64,000 nt of DNA. It comes from Paraglaciecola chathamensis S18K6. GTDB taxonomy: Bacteria > Pseudomonadota > Gammaproteobacteria > Enterobacterales > Alteromonadaceae. Shown here one piece after another: positions 48,160 through 58,574 of the stretch (position 1 is its first letter; each line of letters opens with the position of its first letter). The translations under genes and the position numbers were made by a program. The notes under the pieces are model-generated. The model was not told the origin of the DNA, searched no databases, and saw only the letters and a list, made by a program, of their open reading frames with translations. The stretch is taken from the NCBI GenBank assembly GCA_000314955.1, contig BAEM01000026.1, positions 1-64,000 on the forward strand. Direction: 5' to 3'.

Positions 48160-48500
48160 ATGTACTTAAAAACCTAGCACTAGCGGTTCTTATTGCGATA
48201 TTGATTACCTACAGCTTAGGTTATGCCGCATCTGATCTGCTCGATATTCGTGTTCAATTAGACAGTGATTTTGTCGAACCGGTGACTTCGTTAGCGCTTC
48301 TGGTGATTGTCGGTGTCGTATTAGTGATGATTGGTTTTGCTGTTGCTCTAAGTCTTATGGCTGCGATTGGATTTACCGTATTTGCGGTATTAGGGGCCTT
48401 AGTGTTCGCTGGCCTAAGTAGCATTTGGCCCGTAATACTCGGGGCGATTATCATAATTTGGGCACTTAAAGACAAAAAAAGCAATGACGGTTACTCGTAA
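48156..48500 (+). CDS. Small membrane protein of the psp operon
   Basis: A 114-residue protein with three predicted helices (about 5-24, 42-68, 72-103) separated by DIRVQLDSDFVEPVTS. It is not assigned to a family by me. Its ATG overlaps the pspC stop, so it is translationally coupled and probably belongs to the envelope-stress unit in place of PspB or PspD. Confidence 0.7.
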   Translation: MNVLKNLALAVLIAILITYSLGYAASDLLDIRVQLDSDFVEPVTSLALLVIVGVVLVMIGFAVALSLMAAIGFTVFAVLGALVFAGLSSIWPVILGAIIIIWALKDKKSNDGYS

Positions 48501-48620
48501 GTGCAACAGCAAACTACTTTTTATAAGTGAAGCACATGGACGTCCATCTATTGGAATGGGTAGCATCTTGCACGGATTTACTGAATAATTCTGTTTTGGT
48601 CTATTACGATGGAATTGTAG

Positions 48621-49064
48621 ATGCTACTTACTTCACGCGCTTTAATTACCACCACATTGATATTGATTTCGAATATTGCCCTTGCTGAATTACACGTAAC
48701 GCAGGCAAAAATTCGATTATTGCCGCCTAGTGTTCCCAATACGTCAGCTTATTTTGAAATCGAGAATAGTGGTGAAAACGACGTTACCCTAGTCGGAGGA
48801 AAAGCGGATATCGCCAATAAAGTGGAGTTGCATAATCACATAATGAGTGGCGACGTTATGCGAATGGAAAAACAAAGCGCTGTTATTATTCCTGCGGGTA
48901 AAACCATTACGTTTGCGCCAGGTGGCTTGCATATGATGATATTTGGCTTGAAACAGCCTTTGAAAAAAGAGCAAATCGTGCCTTTAGCATTAATGACAAA
49001 AGACGGCCAACAGATCAAATTCGATGCACACGTCGTATCACCTAATCAACATCGTCATCACTAG
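48621..49064 (+). CDS. Copper chaperone PCu(A)C
   Basis: A 147-residue periplasmic protein. A signal peptide (ITTTLILISNIALA, cut near residue 22) precedes a cupredoxin-like PCu(A)C domain. The copper-binding residues are in VELHNHIMSGDVMRM and FAPGGLHMMIFGL (H(M)X10MX21HXM pattern). A His-rich NQHRHH tail may add a metal site. It delivers Cu(I) to the CuA centre of cytochrome oxidase. It is followed at once by DUF2333 and an outer-membrane barrel gene, an association of unknown meaning. Confidence 0.87.
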   Translation: MLLTSRALITTTLILISNIALAELHVTQAKIRLLPPSVPNTSAYFEIENSGENDVTLVGGKADIANKVELHNHIMSGDVMRMEKQSAVIIPAGKTITFAPGGLHMMIFGLKQPLKKEQIVPLALMTKDGQQIKFDAHVVSPNQHRHH

Positions 49065-49073
49065 GAGGTGAAC

Positions 49074-50060
49074 ATGCAAAAATATTTAACTCCCAAATGG
49101 TTGCTCAGTGCAGCAGCAATTTTATTTATCATTTTCTGGCTGATTGCTATTTATTGGAGCTTCGAGCCGGCAACGTTTAATCCCAAGCAGACCGCTCAAG
49201 ATTACGCAGCACAGCACAACGAAAAACTTGTACCTGGCTACACCTTGACCACTAGCTTGATTACCGTGACTGAAACACTGTTAAATAAATCCGGTGGTTA
49301 CTTATCAAATGATGTTATGCCTCCGGGGTTGTTCATGGATAACATGCCGAGTTGGGAATTTGGCGCATTGGAAATGTCACGAGATTTGGCGCTATCAATG
49401 CGTAAAGATATTAGCCGCTCTCAGTCGCAGTCCAGTGAGAACCCGTTTCTGACTGATGCTCAGCCAAAACTCAATATCGATCACCGCAGTTGGCTGTTAC
49501 CGTCGGCAGAATCGCAGTATCAAGATGCGATTGACAAGCTCTATCAGTACCGAACGAGCCTATCGACCAGTCGTCAAGGTAGTGCGCAATTTTACGCTCG
49601 TGCCGATAATTTGCGTGACTGGGTCAAACAAGTAGAAAAAAGACTCGGCAACTTATCGCAAAAGTTAAGTGTCAGCGTAGGCCAAGACCGACTCGATACG
49701 AGCTTTGCCGGCGATAACAGCGCTGGAAGTATTCCTGCAGAGGAATTGCGTGAACAAACCAGTTGGTTCCAGTTAGACAACAATTTTTACGAAGCTCGCG
49801 GCGCTAGCTGGGCCTTAATTCATTTTTTAAAGGCGGTTGAGGTTGATTTTGCGGACGTACTAGATAAAAAGAATGCTCGCGTTAGCGTTCAGCAGATCAT
49901 CCGAGAGCTCGAATCGACCCAAGAGTCAATTTTCAGCCCAATGATTTTGAATGGCAGTGGCTTTGGTATGTTAGCCAACCATTCTTTAGTCATGGCGAAC
50001 TATATTTCCCGAGCAAATGCTGCTCTAATTGAACTTTCTGAACTGTTAAATCAAGGATAA
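49074..50060 (+). CDS. DUF2333 family protein
   Basis: A 328-residue protein with one N-terminal membrane helix (about 12-30, LLSAAAILFIIFWLIAIYW) and a periplasmic part of about 290 residues. It matches DUF2333; no function is known. Family segments are TLTTSLITVTETLLNKSGGYLSND, SWEFGALEMSRDLAL and MILNGSGFGMLANHSLVMANYISRANAA. AGGAGG lies five bases before the ATG at 49074. It is ten bases after the copper chaperone gene and three before the barrel gene. Confidence 0.87.
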   Translation: MQKYLTPKWLLSAAAILFIIFWLIAIYWSFEPATFNPKQTAQDYAAQHNEKLVPGYTLTTSLITVTETLLNKSGGYLSNDVMPPGLFMDNMPSWEFGALEMSRDLALSMRKDISRSQSQSSENPFLTDAQPKLNIDHRSWLLPSAESQYQDAIDKLYQYRTSLSTSRQGSAQFYARADNLRDWVKQVEKRLGNLSQKLSVSVGQDRLDTSFAGDNSAGSIPAEELREQTSWFQLDNNFYEARGASWALIHFLKAVEVDFADVLDKKNARVSVQQIIRELESTQESIFSPMILNGSGFGMLANHSLVMANYISRANAALIELSELLNQG

Positions 50061-50063
50061 CGC

Positions 50064-50822
50064 ATGAACAAATCACTCTGTGCTGGTGCATTGGTATTGG
50101 CTCTTTCTAGCTTTTCTAGCCAAGCAGACACCCTTTTAGGCGTATATGCGGGAGCGCAAGCATGGGATATGGAAACTACAGGTGGGTTTTCAGACAGCAA
50201 CAGTAATGTAGACTTTAACTTTGAAGATGAAACCAAAGGTAGTTTTTATGTTGCCTTAGAGCACCCAGTGCCTTTGATACCAAACATAAAACTACAGCGC
50301 ACAGGCTTAGATACCAATGGGGAAACACTGCTGTCTTCAAGTATGACCTATGATGGAGAGTTATTTTCAGCAAATACCTCTGTCAACACGAGCCTTGATT
50401 TGGTGAGTACCGATTATATAGCGTATTACGAATTGTTCGATAATGACTTGGTCAGCTTCGATCTAGGTGTGAATGCTAAGCACCTTGATGGTGATATTTA
50501 CGTTGAAGCGCAAAACGATGCCACTCAAAATGCAGCCCAAGATTTTTCTGGGTTTGTGCCTATGTTGTATTCTCGTGTTGCTGTAGGGGTACCTTTTACA
50601 GGTCTTGGGGCTTACCTTGAAGGGAGCTTTTTGGCATTTGATGACAACACCATCTCAGATTATCAGGCTGCCGTCACTTATGGATTACTCGACAACATAG
50701 CGATTGACGCTACGCTACAGTTGGGCTATCGCCAATTGAAGATGGAATTAGACGATTTAGACGGTATCTATACGGACTTCGAATTTAGCGGCGCATTCGT
50801 CGGTGTTGAAGTACATTTCTAA
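50064..50822 (+). CDS. TIGR04219-family outer membrane beta-barrel protein
   Basis: A 252-residue outer-membrane protein. A signal peptide (ALSSFSSQA, cut near residue 21) is followed by alternating amphipathic strands through the end, with the C-terminal F expected of an outer-membrane barrel (EVHF). DTLLGVYAGAQAWDMETTGGF and NIKLQRTGL resemble the TIGR04219 family, of unknown role. Its start is four bases past the DUF2333 stop, so it is the last gene of that unit. Confidence 0.82.
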   Translation: MNKSLCAGALVLALSSFSSQADTLLGVYAGAQAWDMETTGGFSDSNSNVDFNFEDETKGSFYVALEHPVPLIPNIKLQRTGLDTNGETLLSSSMTYDGELFSANTSVNTSLDLVSTDYIAYYELFDNDLVSFDLGVNAKHLDGDIYVEAQNDATQNAAQDFSGFVPMLYSRVAVGVPFTGLGAYLEGSFLAFDDNTISDYQAAVTYGLLDNIAIDATLQLGYRQLKMELDDLDGIYTDFEFSGAFVGVEVHF

Positions 50823-50912
50823 ACCGACAGGGCTGTAGTGAATAGTTGACTTTTCGCTCAGTCCATTAAGTAATAAAAAATTAGTATTTATTCTTTCCTG
50901 TTATGAAGATAG

Positions 50913-50950
50913 ATCGCTAACCTAGTGCCATAGCATTCGAGGTTAGCGAT
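50913..50950 (+). promoter_or_regulatory. Hairpin over the cysJ ribosome binding site
   Basis: ATCGCTAACCT (50913-50923) pairs perfectly with AGGTTAGCGAT (50940-50950), with a 16-base loop that itself can form a small TGC/GCA hairpin. The right arm contains the GAGG-like ribosome binding site of cysJ and ends three bases before its ATG. When folded in mRNA it should hide the start signal. It could also be a DNA operator. Confidence 0.6.
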
Positions 50951-50953
50951 ATT

Positions 50954-52786
50954 ATGTCATTAAATACACAGCAAAATTTAGGTACTACGACCGCTCTTAG
51001 CGATACCCAGTGGGCACAGCTTAATCAGTTGACGCCGACACTTACGCCTGCACAATTAGGCTGGTTAAGCGGTTATTTAGCAGGGTTAGCTCAAACTCAA
51101 ACAGGCGTTTCTGCTGCACAACCATCTCCGATGGTAGGAGATGCAGTCAGCCCTGAGAAATTCATCACCATATTATACGGCTCCCAAACGGGTAATGCGA
51201 AAGCATTGGCGCAAGGTTACAAAGCCAAGCTGGATGCGGCAGGTATTTCTGCCAAGTTAGTCAACATGGCTGATTACAAAGTTAAACAACTGAAAAATGA
51301 AAGTCATATAGTCGTTATTGTCAGTACCCACGGTGAAGGGGATGCACCTGATGACGCAGTTGAATTACATGATTTTCTATCAAGTAAGAAAGCCCCTAAG
51401 CTACCTAATTTAAGTTTCTCTGTGTTAGGCCTAGGTGATAGCAGTTACGAATTCTTCTGCCAGACAGCGAAAGATTTCGATAAAAAACTCGAAGAGCTAG
51501 GGGCAAAGCGTATTGTTGACCGTGCAGATTGCGATGTTGATTATGATGACGCTGCGGATACTTGGTCTCAAAAAGTGTTAGACAAGGTTCAAGACGAGCT
51601 TAAAGCGAAAAGCAATTCGCATGTAGTCTCTATGCCTCACGTCGGCAAACCGAGTTTGTCAGTGGCTGCAGCGCAATATTCCAAAAAGAATCCATATACA
51701 GCAAGCCTATTAGACAGCCAGAAAATCACCGGCCGTGATTCAGTGAAAGATATTAGGCACATTGAAATTTCACTCGAAGATTCAAGCATCCAATATCGTC
51801 CTGGAGACGCACTCGGTGTTTGGTTTAAAAATGATCCCGTCATGGTAGACGAGTTACTCGGTTTGCTTGAACTTGATGGTTCAACACAGGTAACTATCAA
51901 TGATGATACGTTGTCAGTGCGCGACGCCTTAATTGAAAAACGTGAATTAACCCAGAGTTACCCCTCGTTTGCCACTGCTTATGCTGGGCTTGCTAATAAC
52001 CCTGAATTGAATGCTCTGATTGAAGATAAAGCAGGATTGCGCGTTTTCTTAGGTGAACGTCAGATTATCGATGTTGTGCGTCAATATCCTGCTAAAGCTG
52101 ATGCTCAAGCCTTGGTTGATATGCTACGTGGCATTACACCACGGTTGTACTCTATTGCATCAAGTCAGGCAGAAGTTGAAGATGAAGTGCATTTAACTGT
52201 TGCACTAGTTGAATATGATGCCCACGGACAAGTCCATCAAGGAGGCGCTTCAGGCTATTTAGCTCAGCGCTTAGAAGAGGGCGGTGAAGTACAAGTCTTT
52301 GTTGAAAAGAACGACAACTTCCGTTTACCAGAAAGTACAGATACCCCTGTAATCATGGTTGGCCCTGGTACCGGTATTGCCCCTTTCAGAGCGTTTATGC
52401 AAGAGCGTGAAGCACAAGAGGCTGAGGGTAAAAACTGGTTGTTCTTTGGTAACCCTAATTACACCCAAGACTTTTTATATCAAACAGAGTGGCAACGCTT
52501 TGTAAAAGACGGTGTGCTGAATAAGGTCACATTGGCATTTTCACGCGACCAAGAAGACAAAATATATGTTCAGCATCGCTTACTAGAGCAAGGCGCTGAA
52601 GTATTTGAATGGCTTGAGCAAGGCGCGCATTTTTATGTGTGTGGCGATGCCAATCATATGGCTAAAGACGTGCATGCTGCACTTGTTGAAATAGTACAAA
52701 AGCACGGTGCAAAGAGCGCCGAAGCTGCCGAAGAATATTTAACTGCATTGCGCAGAGCAAAACGTTATCAGAAGGACGTTTATTAA
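50954..52786 (+). CDS. cysJ: Sulfite reductase flavoprotein subunit CysJ
   Basis: A 610-residue cytosolic flavoprotein that passes electrons from NADPH through FAD and FMN to CysI. The flavodoxin-like domain (about 70-215) has [12 protein letters not shown] and [12 protein letters not shown]; the FAD/NADPH-reductase half has RYSIASSQ-like [10 protein letters not shown] and [16 protein letters not shown], with a C-terminal Tyr. Sulfite is reduced to sulfide for cysteine synthesis. It heads the cysJ-cysI-cysH operon; its start is overlapped by a hairpin. Confidence 0.96.
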   Translation: MSLNTQQNLGTTTALSDTQWAQLNQLTPTLTPAQLGWLSGYLAGLAQTQTGVSAAQPSPMVGDAVSPEKFITILYGSQTGNAKALAQGYKAKLDAAGISAKLVNMADYKVKQLKNESHIVVIVSTHGEGDAPDDAVELHDFLSSKKAPKLPNLSFSVLGLGDSSYEFFCQTAKDFDKKLEELGAKRIVDRADCDVDYDDAADTWSQKVLDKVQDELKAKSNSHVVSMPHVGKPSLSVAAAQYSKKNPYTASLLDSQKITGRDSVKDIRHIEISLEDSSIQYRPGDALGVWFKNDPVMVDELLGLLELDGSTQVTINDDTLSVRDALIEKRELTQSYPSFATAYAGLANNPELNALIEDKAGLRVFLGERQIIDVVRQYPAKADAQALVDMLRGITPRLYSIASSQAEVEDEVHLTVALVEYDAHGQVHQGGASGYLAQRLEEGGEVQVFVEKNDNFRLPESTDTPVIMVGPGTGIAPFRAFMQEREAQEAEGKNWLFFGNPNYTQDFLYQTEWQRFVKDGVLNKVTLAFSRDQEDKIYVQHRLLEQGAEVFEWLEQGAHFYVCGDANHMAKDVHAALVEIVQKHGAKSAEAAEEYLTALRRAKRYQKDVY

Positions 52787-54495
52787 TGACAACAGACAAT
52801 AAATTCGTTGTACAAGGCAAGCTTGCCGACAACGAGCGCCTTAAAGGCGAAAGCAATTTTTTACGTGGCACAATCGCTGAAGATTTAAAAGACGATTTAA
52901 CTGGCGCATTTGTCGGTGATAACTTCCAGCTAATTCGTTTTCATGGAATGTATCAACAAGATGACCGTGACTTACGTGCTGAACGTGCTAAGCAAAAGTT
53001 AGAGCCATTGCAAAATGTGATGCTACGTGCACGTTTACCTGGTGGCATCATTAAGCCTGAGCAGTGGTTGGCGATTGATCAATTTGCTGAAGAAAAGTCA
53101 TTGTACGGCAGTATTCGCTTAACCACTCGCCAAACGTTTCAGTTTCACGGCGTGCTTAAACCGAATATTAAGTTAATGCACCAAACGCTTAATCAAGTGG
53201 GTATCGATTCAATTGCGACTGCCGGTGACGTTAACCGCAACGTACTATGCACTTCAAACCCAATAGAGTCAGCTGTGCATCAAGAAGCCTATGAATGGGC
53301 GACTAAGATCAGTGAGCATTTGCTACCCAAAACACGTGCTTATGCAGAAATATGGCTAGATGGCGAGAAAAAAGAAACCACGGATCATGAGCCCATTTTA
53401 GGCTCACATTATTTGCCGCGTAAATTTAAAACAACAGTGGCTATACCGCCTCTCAATGACGTGGACGTGCACGCAAACGATTTGAACTTCATTGCTATCT
53501 CTAAAGATGGAAAGTTAATTGGTTTTAATGTGTTGGTAGGCGGTGGTCTTGCGATGACACACGGAGACCACACTACCTTCCCACGTAAAGCAAGTGACTT
53601 TGGTTTTATCAATGTAGAAGATACGCTTGCAGTCGCTGAAGCCGTTGTTACTACCCAACGAGATTGGGGAAACCGCGTCAATCGTAAAAATGCCAAAACA
53701 AAATACACCCTTGAGCGTGTAGGCGTTGACAACTTCAAAGCGGAAGTAGAAAAACGTTCTGGTATTACGTTTGGCGAAAGTCAGGCTTATGAATTTACCG
53801 AGCGTGGTGATCGTATCGGTTGGGTTGAAGGCATTGATGGAAAGCATCATCTTACGTTGTTTATCGAAAACGGTCGTATTTTAGATTATCCCGGTAAGCC
53901 GTTAAAAACAGGCTGTGCTGAAATTGCCAAAATACACGAAGGTGATTTCCGTTTAACGGCTAACCAAAACCTAATTGTGGCGGGTGTCAGCGAGCAGAAC
54001 AAAGCGAAAATTGAAGAAATCGCCAGAGCTCACGGCTTGATTGAAGATGAGTTGTCAGCTCAGCGTAAAGACTCTATGGCCTGTGTTGCCTTACCCACTT
54101 GTCCTTTAGCGATGGCGGAAGCAGAGCGTTATTTACCAGAAGCCGTTACTCAGTTAGAGGGCTTGTTAGCTAAACATGAAATAGCGCAAAAGAGCATTAT
54201 TTATCGTGTTACCGGTTGTCCAAATGGCTGCGGTCGGGCCATGCTGGCTGAAATTGGTTTGGTCGGTAAAGGACCTGGAAAATATAACTTGCACCTAGGT
54301 GGAAACCGCGAAGGTACGCGTATTCCTAAAATGTACAAAGAAAACATCGGTGAGCAACAGATTATGGACGAGCTTGACGTGTTAATCGGCCAATGGGCGA
54401 AGGACGGGCAAAGCGATGAATCGTTTGGTGATTTTGTTGTTCGCACCGGTGTAATCGCAGAAGTGGTTAATTCCGCTGAGGATTTTTATGCGTAA
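52786..54495 (+). CDS. cysI: Sulfite reductase hemoprotein subunit CysI
   Basis: A 569-residue enzyme carrying siroheme and a 4Fe-4S cluster, doing the six-electron reduction of sulfite. Two cluster motifs are visible: [20 protein letters not shown] and [25 protein letters not shown] and NVLCTSNP lie in the siroheme-binding region. Its ATG overlaps the cysJ stop by one base, so the subunits are made together. Confidence 0.96.
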   Translation: MTTDNKFVVQGKLADNERLKGESNFLRGTIAEDLKDDLTGAFVGDNFQLIRFHGMYQQDDRDLRAERAKQKLEPLQNVMLRARLPGGIIKPEQWLAIDQFAEEKSLYGSIRLTTRQTFQFHGVLKPNIKLMHQTLNQVGIDSIATAGDVNRNVLCTSNPIESAVHQEAYEWATKISEHLLPKTRAYAEIWLDGEKKETTDHEPILGSHYLPRKFKTTVAIPPLNDVDVHANDLNFIAISKDGKLIGFNVLVGGGLAMTHGDHTTFPRKASDFGFINVEDTLAVAEAVVTTQRDWGNRVNRKNAKTKYTLERVGVDNFKAEVEKRSGITFGESQAYEFTERGDRIGWVEGIDGKHHLTLFIENGRILDYPGKPLKTGCAEIAKIHEGDFRLTANQNLIVAGVSEQNKAKIEEIARAHGLIEDELSAQRKDSMACVALPTCPLAMAEAERYLPEAVTQLEGLLAKHEIAQKSIIYRVTGCPNGCGRAMLAEIGLVGKGPGKYNLHLGGNREGTRIPKMYKENIGEQQIMDELDVLIGQWAKDGQSDESFGDFVVRTGVIAEVVNSAEDFYA

Positions 54496-55258
54496 CCTAA
54501 CATTGCAGTCGTCGCAAAATGCCGAGCCAAACGACGGTACTCCCAAGATTTTAACGCAGGTTTCATTGGAAGAGCTGAACCAGCAGTTGGAAGCGAAAAG
54601 TGCGGTTCAGCGTGTGACCTGGGCGCTTGAAAATTTGGAGCCAACTTTTATGTTATCTTCAAGTTTTGGTGCCCAAGCTGCAGTGATGTTACATATGCTA
54701 ACTCAGCAGTTTCCTGATATCCCAGTGGTCTTGACTGACACTGGATATTTGTTTCCTGAAACCTATCAGTTTATTGATGAACTAACCGAACGCTTGAATC
54801 TTAATTTGCAAGTATACCGAGCACCTATGTCTGGTGCTTGGCAAGAAGCACGCTTCGGTAAATTATGGGAAAAAGGAGCTGAGGGTATTGAGCAGTACAA
54901 TAAGCTGAACAAAGTACAACCTATGCAACAAGCACTCTCAGAACTTGGGGTTAAAACCTGGTTTGCTGGATTGCGCCGTAGTCAGTCTGAAATGCGTGAA
55001 TCTTTGTCTATTTTGCAAAAACTGACACGACAAGTGAAGGTGTATCCGATCCTTGATTGGAGCAATAAAGACGTTCATTACTATTTGAAAGACAATGATA
55101 TGCCGTATCACCCATTATGGGAACAAGGCTATGTGTCGATTGGCGACTGGCATACAACGCGTTCATTGCAAGAAGGAATGGATGAGAAAGACACCCGTTT
55201 CTTTGGCTTAAAGCGCGAATGTGGCTTACACGAGTTTGGTGATGGTGACGGTATTTAA
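54488..55258 (+). CDS. cysH: Phosphoadenylyl-sulfate reductase CysH
   Basis: A 256-residue cytosolic enzyme that reduces PAPS to sulfite with thioredoxin. [12 protein letters not shown] holds the PP-loop-like nucleotide site, [15 protein letters not shown] binds the sulfate part, and the catalytic Cys is in KRECGLHEF at the C terminus. No iron-sulfur Cys pairs are seen, so it is the PAPS-type. It overlaps the cysI end by eight bases. Its stop overlaps the convergent TIGR03899 gene as TTAA. Confidence 0.95.
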   Translation: MRNLTLQSSQNAEPNDGTPKILTQVSLEELNQQLEAKSAVQRVTWALENLEPTFMLSSSFGAQAAVMLHMLTQQFPDIPVVLTDTGYLFPETYQFIDELTERLNLNLQVYRAPMSGAWQEARFGKLWEKGAEGIEQYNKLNKVQPMQQALSELGVKTWFAGLRRSQSEMRESLSILQKLTRQVKVYPILDWSNKDVHYYLKDNDMPYHPLWEQGYVSIGDWHTTRSLQEGMDEKDTRFFGLKRECGLHEFGDGDGI

Positions 55259-56154
55259 CTGATCGTAAACGCATTGTTTAATATCAGCTTTAGCGCCTCT
55301 AAGTATTTCTCTTGCTTATTGGCGCCCACCAAAGTGAACAACTCAGCTCCAGATGTAGTAAATTTAAAATACTTGAGTGTTGTTCCCTGCTTCTTCGCAT
55401 TTAAATGAAACGTTTGGCCATTGCTGCGCCATTCAACATCTGTATTTATTGGCCATTCTCCCGACTCAATCTCAGTTTGATGTATTAAGCCTAGGTCGAT
55501 TAACGATAACAGGTCAGGGTAACTCAAGCCAAATGTTGCTAAGTTAAGTTGCTGCTCTTTTCGAAGGCGAAAAACGGCTAGCATCGAAGGTTGCTGATAA
55601 AACCCGGTCAGTATTTTTGGAGTTGTATCGCCTTTTCGTCTGCTTGATAAAGAAACCGCCCGACGAAATGTTTGCGCATCCTTGTGAGTCAACTGTTTTA
55701 AAATTAGCAGGGTACGAAGTGAAAAACTGCCAGGTCGGTTGGTTTCAACGGCGAATATTTTCCCCCATAATTCCTGCATGGCGGGCGAGTGTATCTCCTC
55801 AGCCATATTCACAAAGTTATAGAACCAATCAGGGTCAAGACGTTCGTTCTTGCCGTCTTCGATACAAAATTTGAGCGCTTTTTCAAAGACACTTTCTATG
55901 TTGGTTAGCTTACGCTGCGCGGCTATTTTCTGGCGCTTTTGCACTCGGCTTTCAATGCTGTTTGCTCGTAAACCTTGATAAGGCAAAGATACACCGATTT
56001 GTGCAAACCACTGCGTAATAAGTGCTGCGGTGCCTTTTGTTTCTGGGTTGTGCTGCGCAGTTGTTTGTTGACTAGCCGTCTCTGTTTTTGTTGGCGTCGA
56101 TGGGCTTTTAGGGGCTTGCACCGTTTGGGACGTATTTGGGCTATCTATTTTCAT
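55255..56154 (-). CDS. TIGR03899 family protein
   Basis: A 299-residue cytosolic protein of the TIGR03899 family, of unknown function. The family part begins at about residue 60 ([20 protein letters not shown]) and runs through [44 protein letters not shown] and a C-terminal [23 protein letters not shown] long S/T/P/Q-rich N-terminal region precedes it. The start is uncertain: I chose ATG at 56154, with a GTG at 56169 as the alternative. Confidence 0.82.
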   Translation of the reverse strand: MKIDSPNTSQTVQAPKSPSTPTKTETASQQTTAQHNPETKGTAALITQWFAQIGVSLPYQGLRANSIESRVQKRQKIAAQRKLTNIESVFEKALKFCIEDGKNERLDPDWFYNFVNMAEEIHSPAMQELWGKIFAVETNRPGSFSLRTLLILKQLTHKDAQTFRRAVSLSSRRKGDTTPKILTGFYQQPSMLAVFRLRKEQQLNLATFGLSYPDLLSLIDLGLIHQTEIESGEWPINTDVEWRSNGQTFHLNAKKQGTTLKYFKFTTSGAELFTLVGANKQEKYLEALKLILNNAFTIS

Positions 56155-56332
56155 TAGGTACTCATTCACATATCTAATTTAGTAAATTTTATTTACCATA
56201 CTGTGCTTATTCCTAGTAGCATGGCATTAGGTAATATATTGGGTAAACTAATTTTTGATTTAGTCAAGATTTAGCTAGACTTAAGAAATAGTGCTGTAGT
56301 GGTTAGGTAAACTCAAGAGAATCGTAATTTAA

Positions 56333-58564
56333 ATGTGCCCAATGGAATATGAGAATGATGAGCTAATTTTCCTGTCTGAGGAAAATACGGCAGACAATAC
56401 AGAGTTCACCGGTAGCTGGAATGTATTAGTTGTTGATGATGACGAAGAAATTCATTCAGTGACACGATTGGCCTTATCAGATCTTGTTCTCAATAACCGG
56501 AATTTAACCTTTTATCACGCTTATTCTAAAGCTCAAGCGCTTGAAATCATTAAGTCACTTGGTTCGAATCTTGCCATCATCTTATTAGATGTCGTCATGG
56601 AAACTGACGATGCTGGACTTCAAGTTGCCCAAACAATGCGTAACGAAATGGGGTTATCGGAGCCTCGAATTATTTTACGCACCGGTCAGCCTGGTTACGC
56701 TCCCGAAGAAAGTGTGATCAAAGAGTATGATATTAATGATTATAAGACGAAAACTGAATTAACCCGCAGCAAATTAGTCACCACTATCATTGCTTCGTTG
56801 CGTTCATATCAACAGATTCTAACCATTAATCAGAGCAGAATTGGTCTGGAAAAAATTATTCAATCCGCCTCCAATTTGCTGGAGGAGCATTCCATTAACC
56901 GCTTTTGTGAAGGGGTGGTTACCCAGATAAGCTCATTAATTGGTTTGGACTCATCAGGAGTAGTTTGTGCGCGAGCTGGCTCAGTTATCGATAAAGACGA
57001 GAACGCGGTTTATGTTTTAGGGGCTGCGGGCGAGTTTGCGAGCTATATCAATACCAAGATCGATAACCTGCATGATGAAAAAATAGTGCATGCAGTCAAT
57101 CAGTGTTTACAACAGCAACAACATATATATGGCAAGCATTTTACCGTGCTTTACCTAAACAGTTCCGACTATGACGCGGCTGTTTACCTAAAAGTCGGTC
57201 AAGAAATTTCAGATGAATACAAACAGCTGATAGAAGTGTTTTTATCTAGTATTTCAATTGGCTATGAAAATGTGAATTTGTTTCATCAGCTGCATACCGC
57301 TGCCTTTAAAGATTGGTTGACTAAGTTGCCAAATAGGGTCGAGTTCATTAATAGGCTGAATGATATTAGTAATGATGCTGAGCATGCGAATGATGTGGTA
57401 GCGCTGATTGATATCAATCATTTTGCTGATATTAATGATGGTTTAGGACAAGACACAGGCAACGATACATTATTGGCCTTAGCACAGCGTATTGAGTCAA
57501 CTTTCCCCGCAGCTTCTGCATTAGGGCGTATCGGCTCAGATGTATTCGCCGTTGTTGGCACTGAGCGGGAGGTCAACCCCGCTACGCTGCAAGGGCTGTT
57601 TAACAATGCATTTGAAGCTGGAGATCACATGTTGCCACTTAGTGCCGCATTTGGTTTTTATCGTTTTAATGGTAAAAAACACAGCGGCATCAACATATTA
57701 AAGCATGCAAATATTGCACTGAATCGCGCAAAGAAAAGCCTCAAAACCAATTTCGAGTATTACGCCCCTGAAATGGAAGAGCAAACGACGTGGCGCTTAG
57801 ATATGATCCGCCAACTGCGTGATGATTTTGGCGGACGAAAGTTACAACTTTGGTATCAGCCACAAATCGACTTGGTTACCCAAGAAATAATTGGTATGGA
57901 AGCGCTATTGCGTTGGCCTTCATCGGATGGCGGGTTTGTTTCGCCAGCGGTATTTGTGCCTCTGGCAGAGTATTCAGGGTTAATTATAGATATTGGCGCT
58001 TGGGTAATGCAGGAAGCTTGTGAAAAGTTAAGGCTGCTAACTGAAGCCAATTTCATCGGATTGCGCATGGCAGTAAACGTGTCGATGCCGCAATTCAGGG
58101 ACCCTGCATTTATCGACTTGGTTAAAAAAGCGATTACAGACAACAGCCTAGCCCCTGATTGTATTGAACTAGAGATAACCGAAAGTATTGTCATGGATGA
58201 ACCACAACTAGTAGTAGACGCGTTACATGAACTAAAAGAGTTTGGTGTAAAGGTCGCTCTAGATGACTTTGGTACCGGCTTTTCTTCAATGAGTTACTTG
58301 CAGCAATTGCCGCTAGACCGTTTAAAGGTCGACCGAGCTTTTGTGAATGAAATTAGTCCGAATAAGTCGGCTTTCATCGCAGAAACTATTGTCACACTAG
58401 GTGCCAAGTTAGGCTTGAGAACTATCGCAGAAGGCATTGAAAAACCAGAGCAGGCTAATTTTTTGTTGAAGTTAGGCTGTGATGAAGCCCAAGGCTTTAT
58501 GTACGCTAAACCAATGCCTTTTGACGATCTTTTGACGTTTATTGAGCAGCATAAAAGCGCTTAA
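56333..58564 (+). CDS. Response regulator with DUF3369, degenerate GGDEF and EAL domains
   Basis: A 743-residue cytosolic protein with order REC-DUF3369-GGDEF-EAL, predicted to hydrolyse cyclic di-GMP. The receiver (about 28-150) has VVDDDEEIHS and LLDVVMETDDA, with the acceptor Asp intact. The DUF3369 domain follows to about 315. The GGDEF site reads RIGSDVFAVVG and so is catalytically dead, perhaps a GTP sensor. The EAL domain (about 500-740) keeps GMEALLRW, MAVNVSMPQF, ITESIVMD and ALDDFGTGFSSMSYL, so it should be an active phosphodiesterase. No partner kinase is adjacent. Confidence 0.9.
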   Translation: MCPMEYENDELIFLSEENTADNTEFTGSWNVLVVDDDEEIHSVTRLALSDLVLNNRNLTFYHAYSKAQALEIIKSLGSNLAIILLDVVMETDDAGLQVAQTMRNEMGLSEPRIILRTGQPGYAPEESVIKEYDINDYKTKTELTRSKLVTTIIASLRSYQQILTINQSRIGLEKIIQSASNLLEEHSINRFCEGVVTQISSLIGLDSSGVVCARAGSVIDKDENAVYVLGAAGEFASYINTKIDNLHDEKIVHAVNQCLQQQQHIYGKHFTVLYLNSSDYDAAVYLKVGQEISDEYKQLIEVFLSSISIGYENVNLFHQLHTAAFKDWLTKLPNRVEFINRLNDISNDAEHANDVVALIDINHFADINDGLGQDTGNDTLLALAQRIESTFPAASALGRIGSDVFAVVGTEREVNPATLQGLFNNAFEAGDHMLPLSAAFGFYRFNGKKHSGINILKHANIALNRAKKSLKTNFEYYAPEMEEQTTWRLDMIRQLRDDFGGRKLQLWYQPQIDLVTQEIIGMEALLRWPSSDGGFVSPAVFVPLAEYSGLIIDIGAWVMQEACEKLRLLTEANFIGLRMAVNVSMPQFRDPAFIDLVKKAITDNSLAPDCIELEITESIVMDEPQLVVDALHELKEFGVKVALDDFGTGFSSMSYLQQLPLDRLKVDRAFVNEISPNKSAFIAETIVTLGAKLGLRTIAEGIEKPEQANFLLKLGCDEAQGFMYAKPMPFDDLLTFIEQHKSA

Positions 58565-58574
58565 CTATCTGAAT

